In this document: piece by piece, positions 7,128-15,359 of the stretch
Layout of the letters: every line of letters starts with the position of its first letter
Position numbering within the stretch: position 1 is the first letter of the stretch
Assembly: GCA_019416865.1 (NCBI GenBank)
Contig: DXWL01000001.1
Coordinates: 1 to 64,000, forward strand
Direction: 5' to 3'
DNA length: 64,000 nt
From: Fusobacterium sp.
GTDB taxonomy: Bacteria > Fusobacteriota > Fusobacteriia > Fusobacteriales > Fusobacteriaceae
Made by a program: the position numbers and the translations under genes
Notes under the pieces: model-generated
Told to the model about the DNA's origin: nothing
The model's input: only the letters and a program-made list of their open reading frames with translations
The model's database searches: none

Positions 7128-9644
7128 TTATCTTATCTTATCCATTACTCCCATACCATATACAGGTCCTGTGTGAGCTCCAAGGATTGCTCCTATCTCA
7201 ACTCTTCCTCTGTAATCTACTTTCTTCATTCTTTCAGCTGCATTTCTTAAAGCATCTGCATTGGCAAGTTCATTTTGAGTTCCTCCCCAAGCAGTGTATA
7301 GGATTATAGAATTTTTGCTGTTTTTCAAAAGTTTTTCCATATGAAGCATAGCTCCTCTCTCTCCAATAGCTTTTGCTTCAACAGAAACTTCTCCGTTTTC
7401 TACTTTAAGTACAGGTTTTAGTTTCAGAATTCCTCCAACAACAGCTGAAGCTCTTCCTATTCTTCCACCTTTTTGTAAGAACTCTAAATCTTTAACAACA
7501 AAGTAAACCTTCATGCTCTCTTTAGTTTCTTCTATCCAATCAATAATCTCTTTAAAACTCTTTCTCTCTTTTGCCATTTTAGCTGCTTCTGTTACTAAAT
7601 GTCCAAGAGCAAATGTTGTTGTTTTAGAGTCTATAATTGCTATATCTCCCTCTCTGGCAACCATACCTTTTCCAACTCTTGCTGCCTGTTGAGTTCCGCT
7701 AAGTTTTCCAGAAATATGAATTGATATAATTTTCTTATATCCTTTAGCAAATAGTTTTTCATACATAGCCTTAAACTCTGCTGGAGATGGCTGAGATGTT
7801 TTTGGTATCTGTCCTTCTGAAAGAAGTCTTCTCCAAAATTCTCTTTTTGTAACATCTATTCCCTCTCTGTAGTAGTTATTTCCATCAAGTTTAACTTTAA
7901 GAGGTATTATTTCAACATCAAGATCTTTTATAAGATCAGGTGTAAGATCAGATGTAGAATCTGTTACAATTGCTATTTCTGCAAGTTTAGGATCTCTGTT
8001 TTCTATATAGATATAATAATGATAGTTGTTTTGATTTCCTTCTATATCACTATAAGGAATATTTTCTCCAATCTGTCTTAAAACAGATGTTGCTTCATCT
8101 TCTGCCTCTTTTCCTATAACAGCAAACACATTAAGAGTATAATCTGTGATATAGTTTTCTTTTATTTTTTCAATAAGTCCTGCAAGGGAAGAATCTTTTT
8201 CTCTTATTTTACCATTTATCATGGCAATAAAATCTCCCTCATTTATTTCAAGACTGTCAACTCTTGTGTTTCTAACAGCTTTTGTAATCTCAATAGATGA
8301 GTTTCTGTTAAAGTTTTTAGTCAGCTTTTCTAGGTTTAAATCTTTATTTTTTACAAGATAGTGTCCTCCAAGCATACTTGTTGTTTCTACAACAGAAACC
8401 TCCTTAGGAGATCTCTCAGCTGCAATTTTTGCTGCAGAGATAATATTTTTATTATTTGGCAGAATAACTATGTTGTCAGCCTCAATCTTTTTAAGTCCAT
8501 CTTCTATATCTGCAACACTTGGATTTTGTGTCTGTCCTCCAAGAAGAACAGCTGTTGCTCCAGCATTAAGGAAAAGTTCTCCTATCTCTTTATTATCAGC
8601 TATTGCAAAATATGCTACTGGTCTGCTGTTTTCGTTTCTAACCAGTACTTTATTCTTAGTTTCCTCTGTTTTATAAGCATTATCATCAAACATCATATTT
8701 TTATGTTGTTGAAGTTCCATATTATCAATTTTGATATTTGAAAGATTTCCAAGTTTTCCTGCTATTTCAAGGACAAGCCCTGGATTATTTGTATGAATAT
8801 GTGTTTTTGTCTTTTTAGAAGTTTGAGCACATACCATAGAATCTCCAAGAACTCCTATCTCTGCCTTATAACTTTCAAGATCAAATTTTCCATTTTCTAT
8901 AATAAATTCTGTACAATATTTAAATTTAATCTCTTCCATTATAACTGCATTGGCATCAAGTCTTTCTTTTCTTTTTGCCTGAGATTGCACTATTCTTTCA
9001 AGATCTTCAAGCATTTGAGGATCACTTATAGATTTTTCAAATCCCTCAAGGATATAGAAAATACCTTTTCCTCCAGCATCTACAACCCCAGCTTCTTTAA
9101 GTTTTGAAAGAAGTTTAGGAGTTTCTTCAACAGCTTCAGCTGCTACATTTTTCAAATGAATAAGGAAAGGTACAAAATCAGATTTATCTCCTGTATAAGA
9201 TTTTGCTCCCTCTGCCACTCTTCTTATTACTGTAAGCATTGTTCCTTCAACAGGATTGCTCACTGCCATATATGCTTTTGCTCTTGCAAGTTCAAAAGCA
9301 TGAATAGTATCTTCAACAGTTGCCTCTTCTTTATCTCTTATCCCGTCCAAAAATCCTTGTATTATTTGAGATAAAATTGTTCCTGAGTTTCCTCTTGCTC
9401 CAAGAAGAATAGCTTCTGATACAGTGTCGCAAAGCTCTTCCATATCAGGCTCATAACTCAATTTTATCAGTTGGTTTTCTACTGCCTGAAGTGTCATAGA
9501 CATATTTGTCCCTGTATCTCCATCTGGTACAGGATATACGTTTAAGTCATTTAAAATATCGGCATGTCTAGAAAGCCATCTGCTCGCTGCAATCAGAAGT
9601 TTTGTCATTCTCATTGCATTAAGCACATTTACCTTTATATCCAT
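7128..9644 (-). CDS. FakA-DegV (FakB) fusion, putative fatty acid kinase
   Basis: A DAK2/FakA-type kinase fused to a DegV/FakB-type fatty-acid-binding module in 838 aa. The N-terminal part (about 1-550) has VYPVPDGDTGTNMS, the ATP/Mg site of dihydroxyacetone-kinase-like enzymes, and GARGNSGTILSQ. From about residue 558 the DegV fold begins (IAIVTDSTSDL) with SGKLSGTQQAAR and GAHTGP near the end. In most Firmicutes FakA and FakB are separate proteins that together phosphorylate exogenous fatty acids for phospholipid synthesis. It is the last gene of a cinA-xre-fakAB run. Function is inferred from the domains. Confidence 0.9.
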   Translation of the reverse strand: MDIKVNVLNAMRMTKLLIAASRWLSRHADILNDLNVYPVPDGDTGTNMSMTLQAVENQLIKLSYEPDMEELCDTVSEAILLGARGNSGTILSQIIQGFLDGIRDKEEATVEDTIHAFELARAKAYMAVSNPVEGTMLTVIRRVAEGAKSYTGDKSDFVPFLIHLKNVAAEAVEETPKLLSKLKEAGVVDAGGKGIFYILEGFEKSISDPQMLEDLERIVQSQAKRKERLDANAVIMEEIKFKYCTEFIIENGKFDLESYKAEIGVLGDSMVCAQTSKKTKTHIHTNNPGLVLEIAGKLGNLSNIKIDNMELQQHKNMMFDDNAYKTEETKNKVLVRNENSRPVAYFAIADNKEIGELFLNAGATAVLLGGQTQNPSVADIEDGLKKIEADNIVILPNNKNIISAAKIAAERSPKEVSVVETTSMLGGHYLVKNKDLNLEKLTKNFNRNSSIEITKAVRNTRVDSLEINEGDFIAMINGKIREKDSSLAGLIEKIKENYITDYTLNVFAVIGKEAEDEATSVLRQIGENIPYSDIEGNQNNYHYYIYIENRDPKLAEIAIVTDSTSDLTPDLIKDLDVEIIPLKVKLDGNNYYREGIDVTKREFWRRLLSEGQIPKTSQPSPAEFKAMYEKLFAKGYKKIISIHISGKLSGTQQAARVGKGMVAREGDIAIIDSKTTTFALGHLVTEAAKMAKERKSFKEIIDWIEETKESMKVYFVVKDLEFLQKGGRIGRASAVVGGILKLKPVLKVENGEVSVEAKAIGERGAMLHMEKLLKNSKNSIILYTAWGGTQNELANADALRNAAERMKKVDYRGRVEIGAILGAHTGPVYGMGVMDKIR

Positions 9645-9671
9645 TCTCTCCTCCGCTAATTTTCGTCTTTT

Positions 9672-10220
9672 TTAGAATGTAGGCGGCGTTACCACCCATA
9701 TAGCTTTTGTTAATTTTTTCCCGTTGTTTTTAAATCTATGATTTAATGTAGATTTGAAATAGAAGCTGTCCCCCTCATTAAGAGTAGTCAGCTGATCCTC
9801 TATATAAATGTCAAGGCTTCCCTCAACAATATAGATAAACTCTTCACCATGATGGTTGAAAAAACCTCTTCCGCTCTCTCCACCTGGCTTTATTTCATAC
9901 ATAATAGGTTCCATATTTTTTTCTATTTTTGAGGAAGTTAAAAGAGCTATTGATGTTTTTGAATCTATACTCTCAACATACTTTCTGTCATCTTTTCTGA
10001 TGTGATAAGAACCTATCTTTTCATCTTCATCTTCTATAAGATAACTCACTTTTACTTCAAGATATGTAGCTATTTTTTTTAGATTTTCAATTGAAGGGGA
10101 AGCTTTTCCCTGTTCTATCTGAGATAGAAAACTTGCTGATAAATCAACTTTGGCAGCCAGTTCTCTCAAAGAAAAATCTTTTTCATTTCTCTTCTTTTTA
10201 ATTCTTTCTCCTATTGTCAT
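9672..10220 (-). CDS. XRE-family regulator with C-terminal cupin domain
   Basis: Residues 1-65 form a helix-turn-helix of the XRE type (GERIKKKRNEKDFSLRELA..LSASFLSQIEQG). Residues about 105-180 are a small cupin barrel (GEEFIYIVEGSLDIYI..LNEGDSFYF). Such proteins usually repress or activate metabolic genes in response to a small ligand held in the cupin. It lies between cinA (4-bp gap) and the FakA-DegV gene (27-bp gap), so it may control this operon or lipid uptake. Ligand unknown. AAGGAAG precedes the ATG. Confidence 0.9.
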   Translation of the reverse strand: MTIGERIKKKRNEKDFSLRELAAKVDLSASFLSQIEQGKASPSIENLKKIATYLEVKVSYLIEDEDEKIGSYHIRKDDRKYVESIDSKTSIALLTSSKIEKNMEPIMYEIKPGGESGRGFFNHHGEEFIYIVEGSLDIYIEDQLTTLNEGDSFYFKSTLNHRFKNNGKKLTKAIWVVTPPTF

Positions 10221-10224
10221 CTGC

Positions 10225-11427
10225 TTACTTCCTTTTCAAAATTTTATTTAAACAAAACAAACTATGCAGAACAGCTCTTTCTCTGATTTTTCTTCTTGGA
10301 CCACTGAAGATTTTTTTCTCAATAAATATCTCATCATCAACTTTTATTCCCATGTACACAAGTCCTACTGGTTTTTCTTCTGTTCCTCCACCAGGTCCTG
10401 CTATTCCAGTAACAGATATTCCCACATCTGTCTTAAGTCCACATACCATCTCTTTTGCTGTTTCTGCACTTACAGCTCCATATTTCTCAAGTGTTTCCTT
10501 TTTAACTCCAAGTCTTTCCATTTTTGCTTCGTTTGAATAGGTAACAAGTCCTTCCATAAAAACTTCTGAAGCTCCAGGAACATCTATAAAACTACTTGCA
10601 AGAAGCCCTCCGCTGCATGATTCTGCTACAGAGATTGTCTTCTTTTCTTCAATAAGTTTTTTTACTATTAATGCTTCCAGTCTGTCAGAGTCTTCTCCAA
10701 AAATATTGTCGCCTATCTTATTATATATCTTTTCAACGATTTTTTCCACTATGTTTTTATTACTCATTTTGCTTTGTAATCTTATCATAGTTCCGAAATC
10801 TTTCACTAAAAACTCATATGTAATTCCATCTTCTGTAAAAAAGTCCCTTATCTCCTCATCAAGATACGACTCACCTATTCCACAAGTTAAAAGATCTTTA
10901 ATATATATCTCATCTATTCCCAATTTTTTTTCTTCTGAATACCATTTTAAAAATTTAGGGAACATATCATAAAGTTCTACAGGAACTCCAGGGAAACAAA
11001 CAATTCCTTCGTCATACATAGCTGGAGCCATTCCTGCTCCATTTTCAATAAATACAGATCCCTCTGTTCTTTCAATCTGTTTTATATTATTTGGTATAAA
11101 ATTAAAACGGCGTTCTTTGAATTTTCTTTTTAACTCTTCTAAATCTTCTTCTTTTACTATTAATTTTTTTCCGAGATATTTCGCTATTGCATCTTTTGTC
11201 AAATCATCAATAGTAGGCCCAAGCCCTCCTGACATAATTACAAGATCGCTGTTTCTCTTTCCGTAATCAATAGATTTTATAATCTCATCAATATCATCTC
11301 CCACTGTGATTTTTGACTCAATCTCTATTCCGTATTTATTAAGCTGTTCTGCCATATAAATACTGTTTGTATCTACCATTCCTCCGTTTAAAAGTTCTGT
11401 CCCTACCAGTATTAACACTGCTTTCAT
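10225..11427 (-). CDS. cinA: CinA-family protein, nicotinamide-nucleotide amidase
   Basis: Two-domain CinA of typical length (400 aa). The N-terminal half is a molybdopterin-binding-like pyrophosphatase domain (VGTELLNGGMVDTNS, SGGLGPTIDD). The C-terminal half is the PncC-type NMN deamidase (VAESCSGGLLAS, VTGIAGPGGG). Together they recycle pyridine nucleotides by converting NMN to NaMN. The start is taken as the ATG at 11427, 9 nt after AGGAG; the ATG at 11436 abuts that Shine-Dalgarno sequence. First gene of the cinA-xre-fakAB run. Confidence 0.95.
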   Translation of the reverse strand: MKAVLILVGTELLNGGMVDTNSIYMAEQLNKYGIEIESKITVGDDIDEIIKSIDYGKRNSDLVIMSGGLGPTIDDLTKDAIAKYLGKKLIVKEEDLEELKRKFKERRFNFIPNNIKQIERTEGSVFIENGAGMAPAMYDEGIVCFPGVPVELYDMFPKFLKWYSEEKKLGIDEIYIKDLLTCGIGESYLDEEIRDFFTEDGITYEFLVKDFGTMIRLQSKMSNKNIVEKIVEKIYNKIGDNIFGEDSDRLEALIVKKLIEEKKTISVAESCSGGLLASSFIDVPGASEVFMEGLVTYSNEAKMERLGVKKETLEKYGAVSAETAKEMVCGLKTDVGISVTGIAGPGGGTEEKPVGLVYMGIKVDDEIFIEKKIFSGPRRKIRERAVLHSLFCLNKILKRK

Positions 11428-11465
11428 AGCAAACATCTCCTATCCTTAGAATTAAATATATCAAA

Positions 11466-11629
11466 TGATGTAAAATAAAATTTTCGGTATTAAAAATTGT
11501 TTCGTAATTTATGCAGCGAAATAGAAGATTGAAAATTCGATGTTTGAACGAAGTGAGTTTCGAATTTTCTTTCTGTGAGCAATATAAATAGAAACTATTT
11601 TTTCTTAGAGAATTTTACTTTTTACATCA
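11466..11629. repeat. Hairpin-rich dispersed repeat, copy 2
   Basis: Same core as 718-916. Its ends are TGATGTAAAA (11466) and TTTTTACATCA (11619-11629). The second internal stem reads GAAAATTCGA/TCGAATTTTC where copy 1 has GAAAATTTGA/TCAAATTTTC, a paired change that keeps the hairpin. It lacks the outer GGGACTGTTGCA ends. It overlaps the last codons and stop of pgpA. Confidence 0.75.
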
Positions 11630-12119
11630 GTACACTCCATATACATACAAGTAAAAAGTTTCCAATTATTCCTGCCAAGAAATCATCAATTACAACTCCT
11701 ACACCATGTCCTAAAAATTGTGATTTATAAATAGGACCAGGTTTAGTAATATCAAAAAATCTAAATATTATAAAAGCAAGACCTATGGCTGCAAGTGTTT
11801 GAAATACTCCAACAGGGTTTACCAAGAAAAGAGTTGTTAAAAATCCAAGTACCTCATCTATAACTACATTTTGCGGGTCTTTTTGATGATAAATCTCTCT
11901 TTCACATATATCTGATACATACACAGCCACCACAAAAAATGTCATCAAAAACATAAAATAAAAAGAGTTATATATTATATAATTTGGAAATATCTCTCTT
12001 GTAATAAGAAGCCCTATATAAATAGGAATTCCCCCAAGTGTTCCAAATGTTCCAGGAGCTTTTGGCATATCCCCCAGTCCAAAACAGGTTGCTAAATTTT
12101 TTATCATTGCTTTTTTCAT
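11622..12119 (-). CDS. pgpA: Phosphatidylglycerophosphatase A
   Basis: A 165-aa membrane phosphatase that makes phosphatidylglycerol from phosphatidylglycerophosphate. Family motifs are KAPGTFGTLGGIP near the N-terminus, DPQNVVIDEVLGF, FDITKPGPI and GVVIDDFLAG. Its ATG overlaps the U32 peptidase stop codon as TAATG, so it is translationally coupled. Oddity: the stop codon and final residues lie inside repeat copy 2, suggesting insertion at the very end of the gene. Confidence 0.95.
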   Translation of the reverse strand: MKKAMIKNLATCFGLGDMPKAPGTFGTLGGIPIYIGLLITREIFPNYIIYNSFYFMFLMTFFVVAVYVSDICEREIYHQKDPQNVVIDEVLGFLTTLFLVNPVGVFQTLAAIGLAFIIFRFFDITKPGPIYKSQFLGHGVGVVIDDFLAGIIGNFLLVCIWSVLM

Positions 12120-14287
12120 TAAAATACACCTCTTTCATAATTATAAGGTCTGTATACATTTTCTTTTTTATCAATATTTTTAATAATATATTCTATCTCT
12201 TCTTTTGTTTCATCAAGAAGCTCAATTACAACCTCATCTATTCCAATTTTTCCAAGTCTTTTTACTTGGCTCATTACATTAAGAGGTTTTTCGAAGTAAA
12301 TTTCATCATTTCCAAGTTCATTTTTTCTTATAATGAAATTATCCCCTTGTTCATTTGTAATTACCTCCCCCTCTTTAAAGACAGGAAGTTCAATATACAT
12401 TCCTTTAAGTTTACTGTACCCAAGAAGAGCCTTTCTCACAGGAGCTTTTCCAATATTTTCTATCTGTTCGTAGCTAAGTTCAGGAGAAAGTATTACTGTT
12501 TTTACCTGTGGAATTTTACTGTATTCATAAAGTGAGTATATATTTCCAACATTTAAATTCCATCCAACTGTAACATTATCTTTTTTATTCTCAAGTACTT
12601 GATAAAGATTTACTGCAAGAGAGCTGTTTATATCAATTTTATCCAAATTATTTTCTCTCGCAATATCAATTCCTCTTTTATAAACTTTTTTTATTCCAAG
12701 ATTTCTTACTATATTTTCCTGCTCTTTTGTTGTTACCATAACAGATATTTCAGGATTTTTTCTTTCATCTGCTTCAATATCTATTCTAAACATCTTTTGG
12801 CTGTGAACTCTTCTATGGCTTTCAACCAACTCTGATTTTAGTTTTTCTAAAAGCTCTCTTCTCATCTGCTTTAAAACAGATAGAGGAAGAAAAATATTAT
12901 TGTCTATATACACATTACATTTTGATACATAAAAAGATGTATCACCTGTTTCAGAGAGCTTTTCTGCAACATTATCTCTATCGGCTCCCCTTTTGGCAGC
13001 TTTTTCAATAAGAGTTTCACCTTTTATTTCAGCTTTGATTATCTCTCCTCTGTTGTTTATTGTTTCAGCTGTAAGAATAGGATATTCTCCTTCTCTTCCA
13101 GTAAAATTTAATACAACATCTTTTTTCTTCCCTGCATTTTTAAATTTTGATTCAATATCATCATTTATATTTTTATCATAATTTTTGAAAACATATTTTG
13201 CACCTTTTGGGGCATTGATAAGAACTATTCTATCCCCTTTTTCAGCAGTTTTAAATCTATCTTTTTTATTTCTCTTTTCAATTCTGTTGATATAATCTCC
13301 CCCAAGAGTTTCATAATCTTTTGAAAGGTAAATTATTCCATCTCCCAGCATTATATCTTCCTCAAGAAGAAGCTCTTTTCCCCTTATTATCCCCAAAGGC
13401 TTTCCAGTATTTGCAGGATAATTTCTGTTCATTATGCTTTCAGCTGTGCCGTTGTCATAAAAATATCCTTTTGAATATCCTCTGTTAAAAATTGAAGATA
13501 CTCTTTCTTTTACAGCATTTCCTTCAATAAGATTTTTAAAATAGGATACAGCTTCAAAAACATAGTTTTTCTCCTTCATTCTTCCCTCTATCTTTATGCT
13601 GTTTATTCCTATATCTTTTAATTTTTGTATCTCGTCAAATCCCATAAGCTGATCTTTAGGACTTAAAAGATATCCTTTTTCACCTGATTCTGATGTATAC
13701 ATCTTTCTGCACGGCTGAGCACACATACCTCTGTTTCCACTTCTTCCTCCAATAAAACTGCTCATATAACAGTTTCCTGAATAACAGATACACAAAGCCC
13801 CTGATACAAATATTTCAAGTTCAATATCTGTATTCTCTCTTATTTTTTTTATCTCTTCAAAACTCATTTCACGAGGAAGAACTACTCTCTTAAACCCTAA
13901 ACTTTTCAAATAGTTTGCTTCCACATGGTTTGCAACTGTCATCTGTGTGCTTCCATGATAATCTATATTAGGAAAGTTTTCCTTTAAAAATCTAAAATAT
14001 CCAAGATCTTGTACAATAACAGCATCAAGTCCATGTTCATATAATGCCTTAAAATTATGATATAAAAACTCTATCTCAACATTTTTCATTAAAGTGTTAA
14101 GAGTAAGAAATATTCTTGTTCCTCTTTCATGGGCATAATCAAGAGCCTGTTTAAACTCTTCAAGGGTAAAATTTTCTGCATTTCTTCTTGCCCCAAACCC
14201 TTTAAGTCCCATATAGATTTCATCTGCACCTGCATTCACTGCTGAATAAAATCTCTCCATATTACCTGCTGGAGCCACTATTTTCAT
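12119..14287 (-). CDS. U32 family peptidase / RlhA-like protein
   Basis: A 722-aa member of the U32 collagenase-like family, longer than the short YegQ-like members and similar in layout to RlhA-type proteins with extra C-terminal domains. Visible are the barrel start (KIVAPAGNMERFYSAVNAGADEIY in outline), QDLGYFRFLK and a cysteine cluster spanning about residues 167-191 (CICYSGNC and MCAQPC), typical of iron-sulfur-containing U32 proteins involved in RNA hydroxylation. Whether it modifies RNA or acts as a protease is not decided by sequence. It is the middle gene of a coaE-U32-pgpA operon. Confidence 0.87.
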   Translation of the reverse strand: MKIVAPAGNMERFYSAVNAGADEIYMGLKGFGARRNAENFTLEEFKQALDYAHERGTRIFLTLNTLMKNVEIEFLYHNFKALYEHGLDAVIVQDLGYFRFLKENFPNIDYHGSTQMTVANHVEANYLKSLGFKRVVLPREMSFEEIKKIRENTDIELEIFVSGALCICYSGNCYMSSFIGGRSGNRGMCAQPCRKMYTSESGEKGYLLSPKDQLMGFDEIQKLKDIGINSIKIEGRMKEKNYVFEAVSYFKNLIEGNAVKERVSSIFNRGYSKGYFYDNGTAESIMNRNYPANTGKPLGIIRGKELLLEEDIMLGDGIIYLSKDYETLGGDYINRIEKRNKKDRFKTAEKGDRIVLINAPKGAKYVFKNYDKNINDDIESKFKNAGKKKDVVLNFTGREGEYPILTAETINNRGEIIKAEIKGETLIEKAAKRGADRDNVAEKLSETGDTSFYVSKCNVYIDNNIFLPLSVLKQMRRELLEKLKSELVESHRRVHSQKMFRIDIEADERKNPEISVMVTTKEQENIVRNLGIKKVYKRGIDIARENNLDKIDINSSLAVNLYQVLENKKDNVTVGWNLNVGNIYSLYEYSKIPQVKTVILSPELSYEQIENIGKAPVRKALLGYSKLKGMYIELPVFKEGEVITNEQGDNFIIRKNELGNDEIYFEKPLNVMSQVKRLGKIGIDEVVIELLDETKEEIEYIIKNIDKKENVYRPYNYERGVF

Positions 14288-14292
14288 AATAT

Positions 14293-14877
14293 TTATTCTC
14301 CTTTTAAATCTCTGTATATATCCTCTATCTTCTTTCTAAGTTCTTCCTGAGTGCCATTATTTTCAATATGAATCTGTGATCTATTTTTCTTTTCTTCAAG
14401 ACTCATCTGAGCATCTATAATCTTTTCTGCAAGTTCTCTGGACACTCCATCTCTCACCTTTATTCTCTCTATCTGCGTTTCTCTGTCTGCATAGACAAGA
14501 ATAATTTTATCACACATTGTGTCCATTCCAGCTTCAAACAATAAAGGTATATCAAATATTATTATATCATTTTTACGTGTTTTTTCCTTTATTTTTTTAA
14601 ATTCCTCTAAAACTTTAGGATGAATTATACCATTTAACTCTTTCAGTCTGCTTTTATCTGAAAAAACTATATTTTTCATTTTTATTCTGTCTATTTTCCC
14701 ATCTTCAGACAAAATATCTTTTCCAAAAATCTCTGCAATCTCATTTATTACATCAGCTCTTTCTGAAATTTTTTTAGCTATAATATCTGCATCTGCAATT
14801 TCTACTCCAAAATTTTTGAAAACATTGCTTACAGTACTTTTTCCTGAAGCTATTCCCCCTGTAAGTCCAACTATCAT
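14293..14877 (-). CDS. coaE: Dephospho-CoA kinase
   Basis: Catalyses the last step of coenzyme A synthesis, phosphorylating dephospho-CoA at the 3'-OH. The P-loop GGIASGKSTV is at the N-terminus, with ADADIIAKKI and DIPLLFEAGMD following; 194 aa is normal. The start at 14877 is chosen because GAAGTGGAG lies just upstream; 15 extra in-frame codons (to 14922) look spurious. It is the first gene of the operon, 5 bp ahead of the U32 gene. Confidence 0.95.
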   Translation of the reverse strand: MIVGLTGGIASGKSTVSNVFKNFGVEIADADIIAKKISERADVINEIAEIFGKDILSEDGKIDRIKMKNIVFSDKSRLKELNGIIHPKVLEEFKKIKEKTRKNDIIIFDIPLLFEAGMDTMCDKIILVYADRETQIERIKVRDGVSRELAEKIIDAQMSLEEKKNRSQIHIENNGTQEELRKKIEDIYRDLKGE

Positions 14878-14926
14878 ATCTCCACTTCCTCTATAATAAA
14901 ATAATTTTTCTGTTTCTCTCAATAAA

Positions 14927-14955
14927 ATTTTAACATAGGAAAAATAAAATTACAA
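14927..14955 (-). promoter_or_regulatory. Promoter of the coaE-U32-pgpA operon
   Basis: TTGTAA (14950-14955), 17-bp spacer, TAAAAT (14927-14932) on the minus strand. It is back to back with the plus-strand promoter at 14982. Confidence 0.55.
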
Positions 14956-14981
14956 ATAGAAGTGCTCTCTGTTTTTATAAT

Positions 14982-15010
14982 TTGACTTTTATAACTTTCA
15001 CTGTTATAAT
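14982..15010 (+). promoter_or_regulatory. Promoter of the small-peptide transcript
   Basis: TTGACT (14982-14987), 17-bp spacer, TATAAT (15005-15010). The transcript would start near 15017 and end at the hairpin at 15283-15301, giving an RNA of about 285 nt. Confidence 0.75.
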
Positions 15011-15026
15011 TTAAGTACCTAATAAA

Positions 15027-15160
15027 CCCGTAAGGGAACTATCAGTAAAAAAGAAAAATTCGTTATGAAATAAGCTTTCACTCTAGTGGAAGCTTATTTC
15101 ATGTTTATAAGGAGTAACGATCCTTGTAAACAGGAGAAATCTTTTTTACTGATAGGAGGT
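15027..15160 (+). ncRNA. Structured 5' leader with a three-way junction
   Basis: After a CCC-GTAA-GGG tetraloop hairpin (15027-15036), a 16-bp perfect helix P1 forms between 15039-15054 and 15140-15155 (CTATCAGT../..ACTGATAG). It encloses P2 (15065-15102: ATGAAATAAGCTT / AAGCTTATTTCAT with a CAC-TCTA-GTG tip) and, with no gap, P3 (15103-15131: GTTTATAAGGA / TCCTTGTAAAC, one G-U). P1 runs into the Shine-Dalgarno AGGAGG (15154-15159) of the 34-residue ORF, so its folding could gate translation. It does not match a riboswitch class I recognise. Confidence 0.65.
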
Positions 15161-15166
15161 TTAAGT

Positions 15167-15271
15167 ATGAGCTTGATCATATTTAATCACATCGAAAACT
15201 TCAATGCAGGAGAATTTATACTTATCTTTCTCTTCATAATAATCCTGTTTAAAGGTGGTGATAACAAGTAA
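15167..15271 (+). CDS. 34-residue membrane peptide (candidate type I toxin-like)
   Basis: A short ORF with a near-perfect AGGAGG 7 nt before its ATG. The peptide begins MSLIIFNHIENFNAG, then has one hydrophobic helix (EFILIFLFIIILF) and a KGGDNK tail, which fits a single-span inner-membrane peptide. It sits alone between its own promoter, a strongly folded leader and a terminator. A frame extension back to 15086 runs through the leader hairpins and has no ribosome site. Function unknown. Small hydrophobic peptides behind structured leaders are typical of type I toxins, but a signalling or regulatory membrane peptide is possible. Confidence 0.6.
   Translation: MSLIIFNHIENFNAGEFILIFLFIIILFKGGDNK
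15176..15204 (-). promoter_or_regulatory. Candidate antisense promoter inside the small-peptide ORF
   Basis: On the minus strand TTGAAG (15199-15204), 17-bp spacer, TATGAT (15176-15181). An RNA starting near 15169 would be complementary to the start codon, Shine-Dalgarno and leader of the 34-residue gene, as expected for a type I antitoxin. P2 followed by a U-rich stretch could end it near 15050. AT-rich DNA gives chance matches, so this is tentative. Confidence 0.35.
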
Positions 15272-15282
15272 ATACTTACCTC

Positions 15283-15301
15283 ACCCCTGACGGGGTTTTT
15301 T
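15283..15301 (+). terminator. Intrinsic terminator of the small-peptide transcript
   Basis: ACCCC-TGAC-GGGGT stem followed by a T-tract, 12 bp after the stop codon. Confidence 0.7.
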
Positions 15302-15302
15302 A

Positions 15303-15358
15303 CAAAAAAAGAAACTGTACAAATTAATTGCTATTAATTTATAACAGTTTCTTTTTTA
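15303..15358. terminator. Bidirectional terminator between the small-peptide locus and the dga operon
   Basis: AAAGAAACTGT pairs with ACAGTTTCTTT around an inner AAATTAAT/ATTAATTT stem, with A/T tracts on both sides. It ends just before the HAD gene stop codon at 15360. Confidence 0.8.
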
Positions 15359-15359
15359 A

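Noticed and set aside
8361..8741. 126-residue plus-strand ORF opposite the FakA-DegV gene
   Set aside because: It is a shadow frame of a well-supported conserved gene, with skewed Cys/Ser/Phe composition and no ribosome site.
15027..15160. Known riboswitch or 6S RNA in the small-peptide leader
   Set aside because: None of the conserved cores of the TPP, FMN, cobalamin, lysine, glycine, purine, c-di-GMP or fluoride classes is visible, and the branched fold does not fit 6S RNA.
15086..15166. N-terminal extension making the small peptide 61 residues long
   Set aside because: It would start at a GTG inside the P2 hairpin with no ribosome site, whereas the ATG at 15167 has AGGAGG at good distance.
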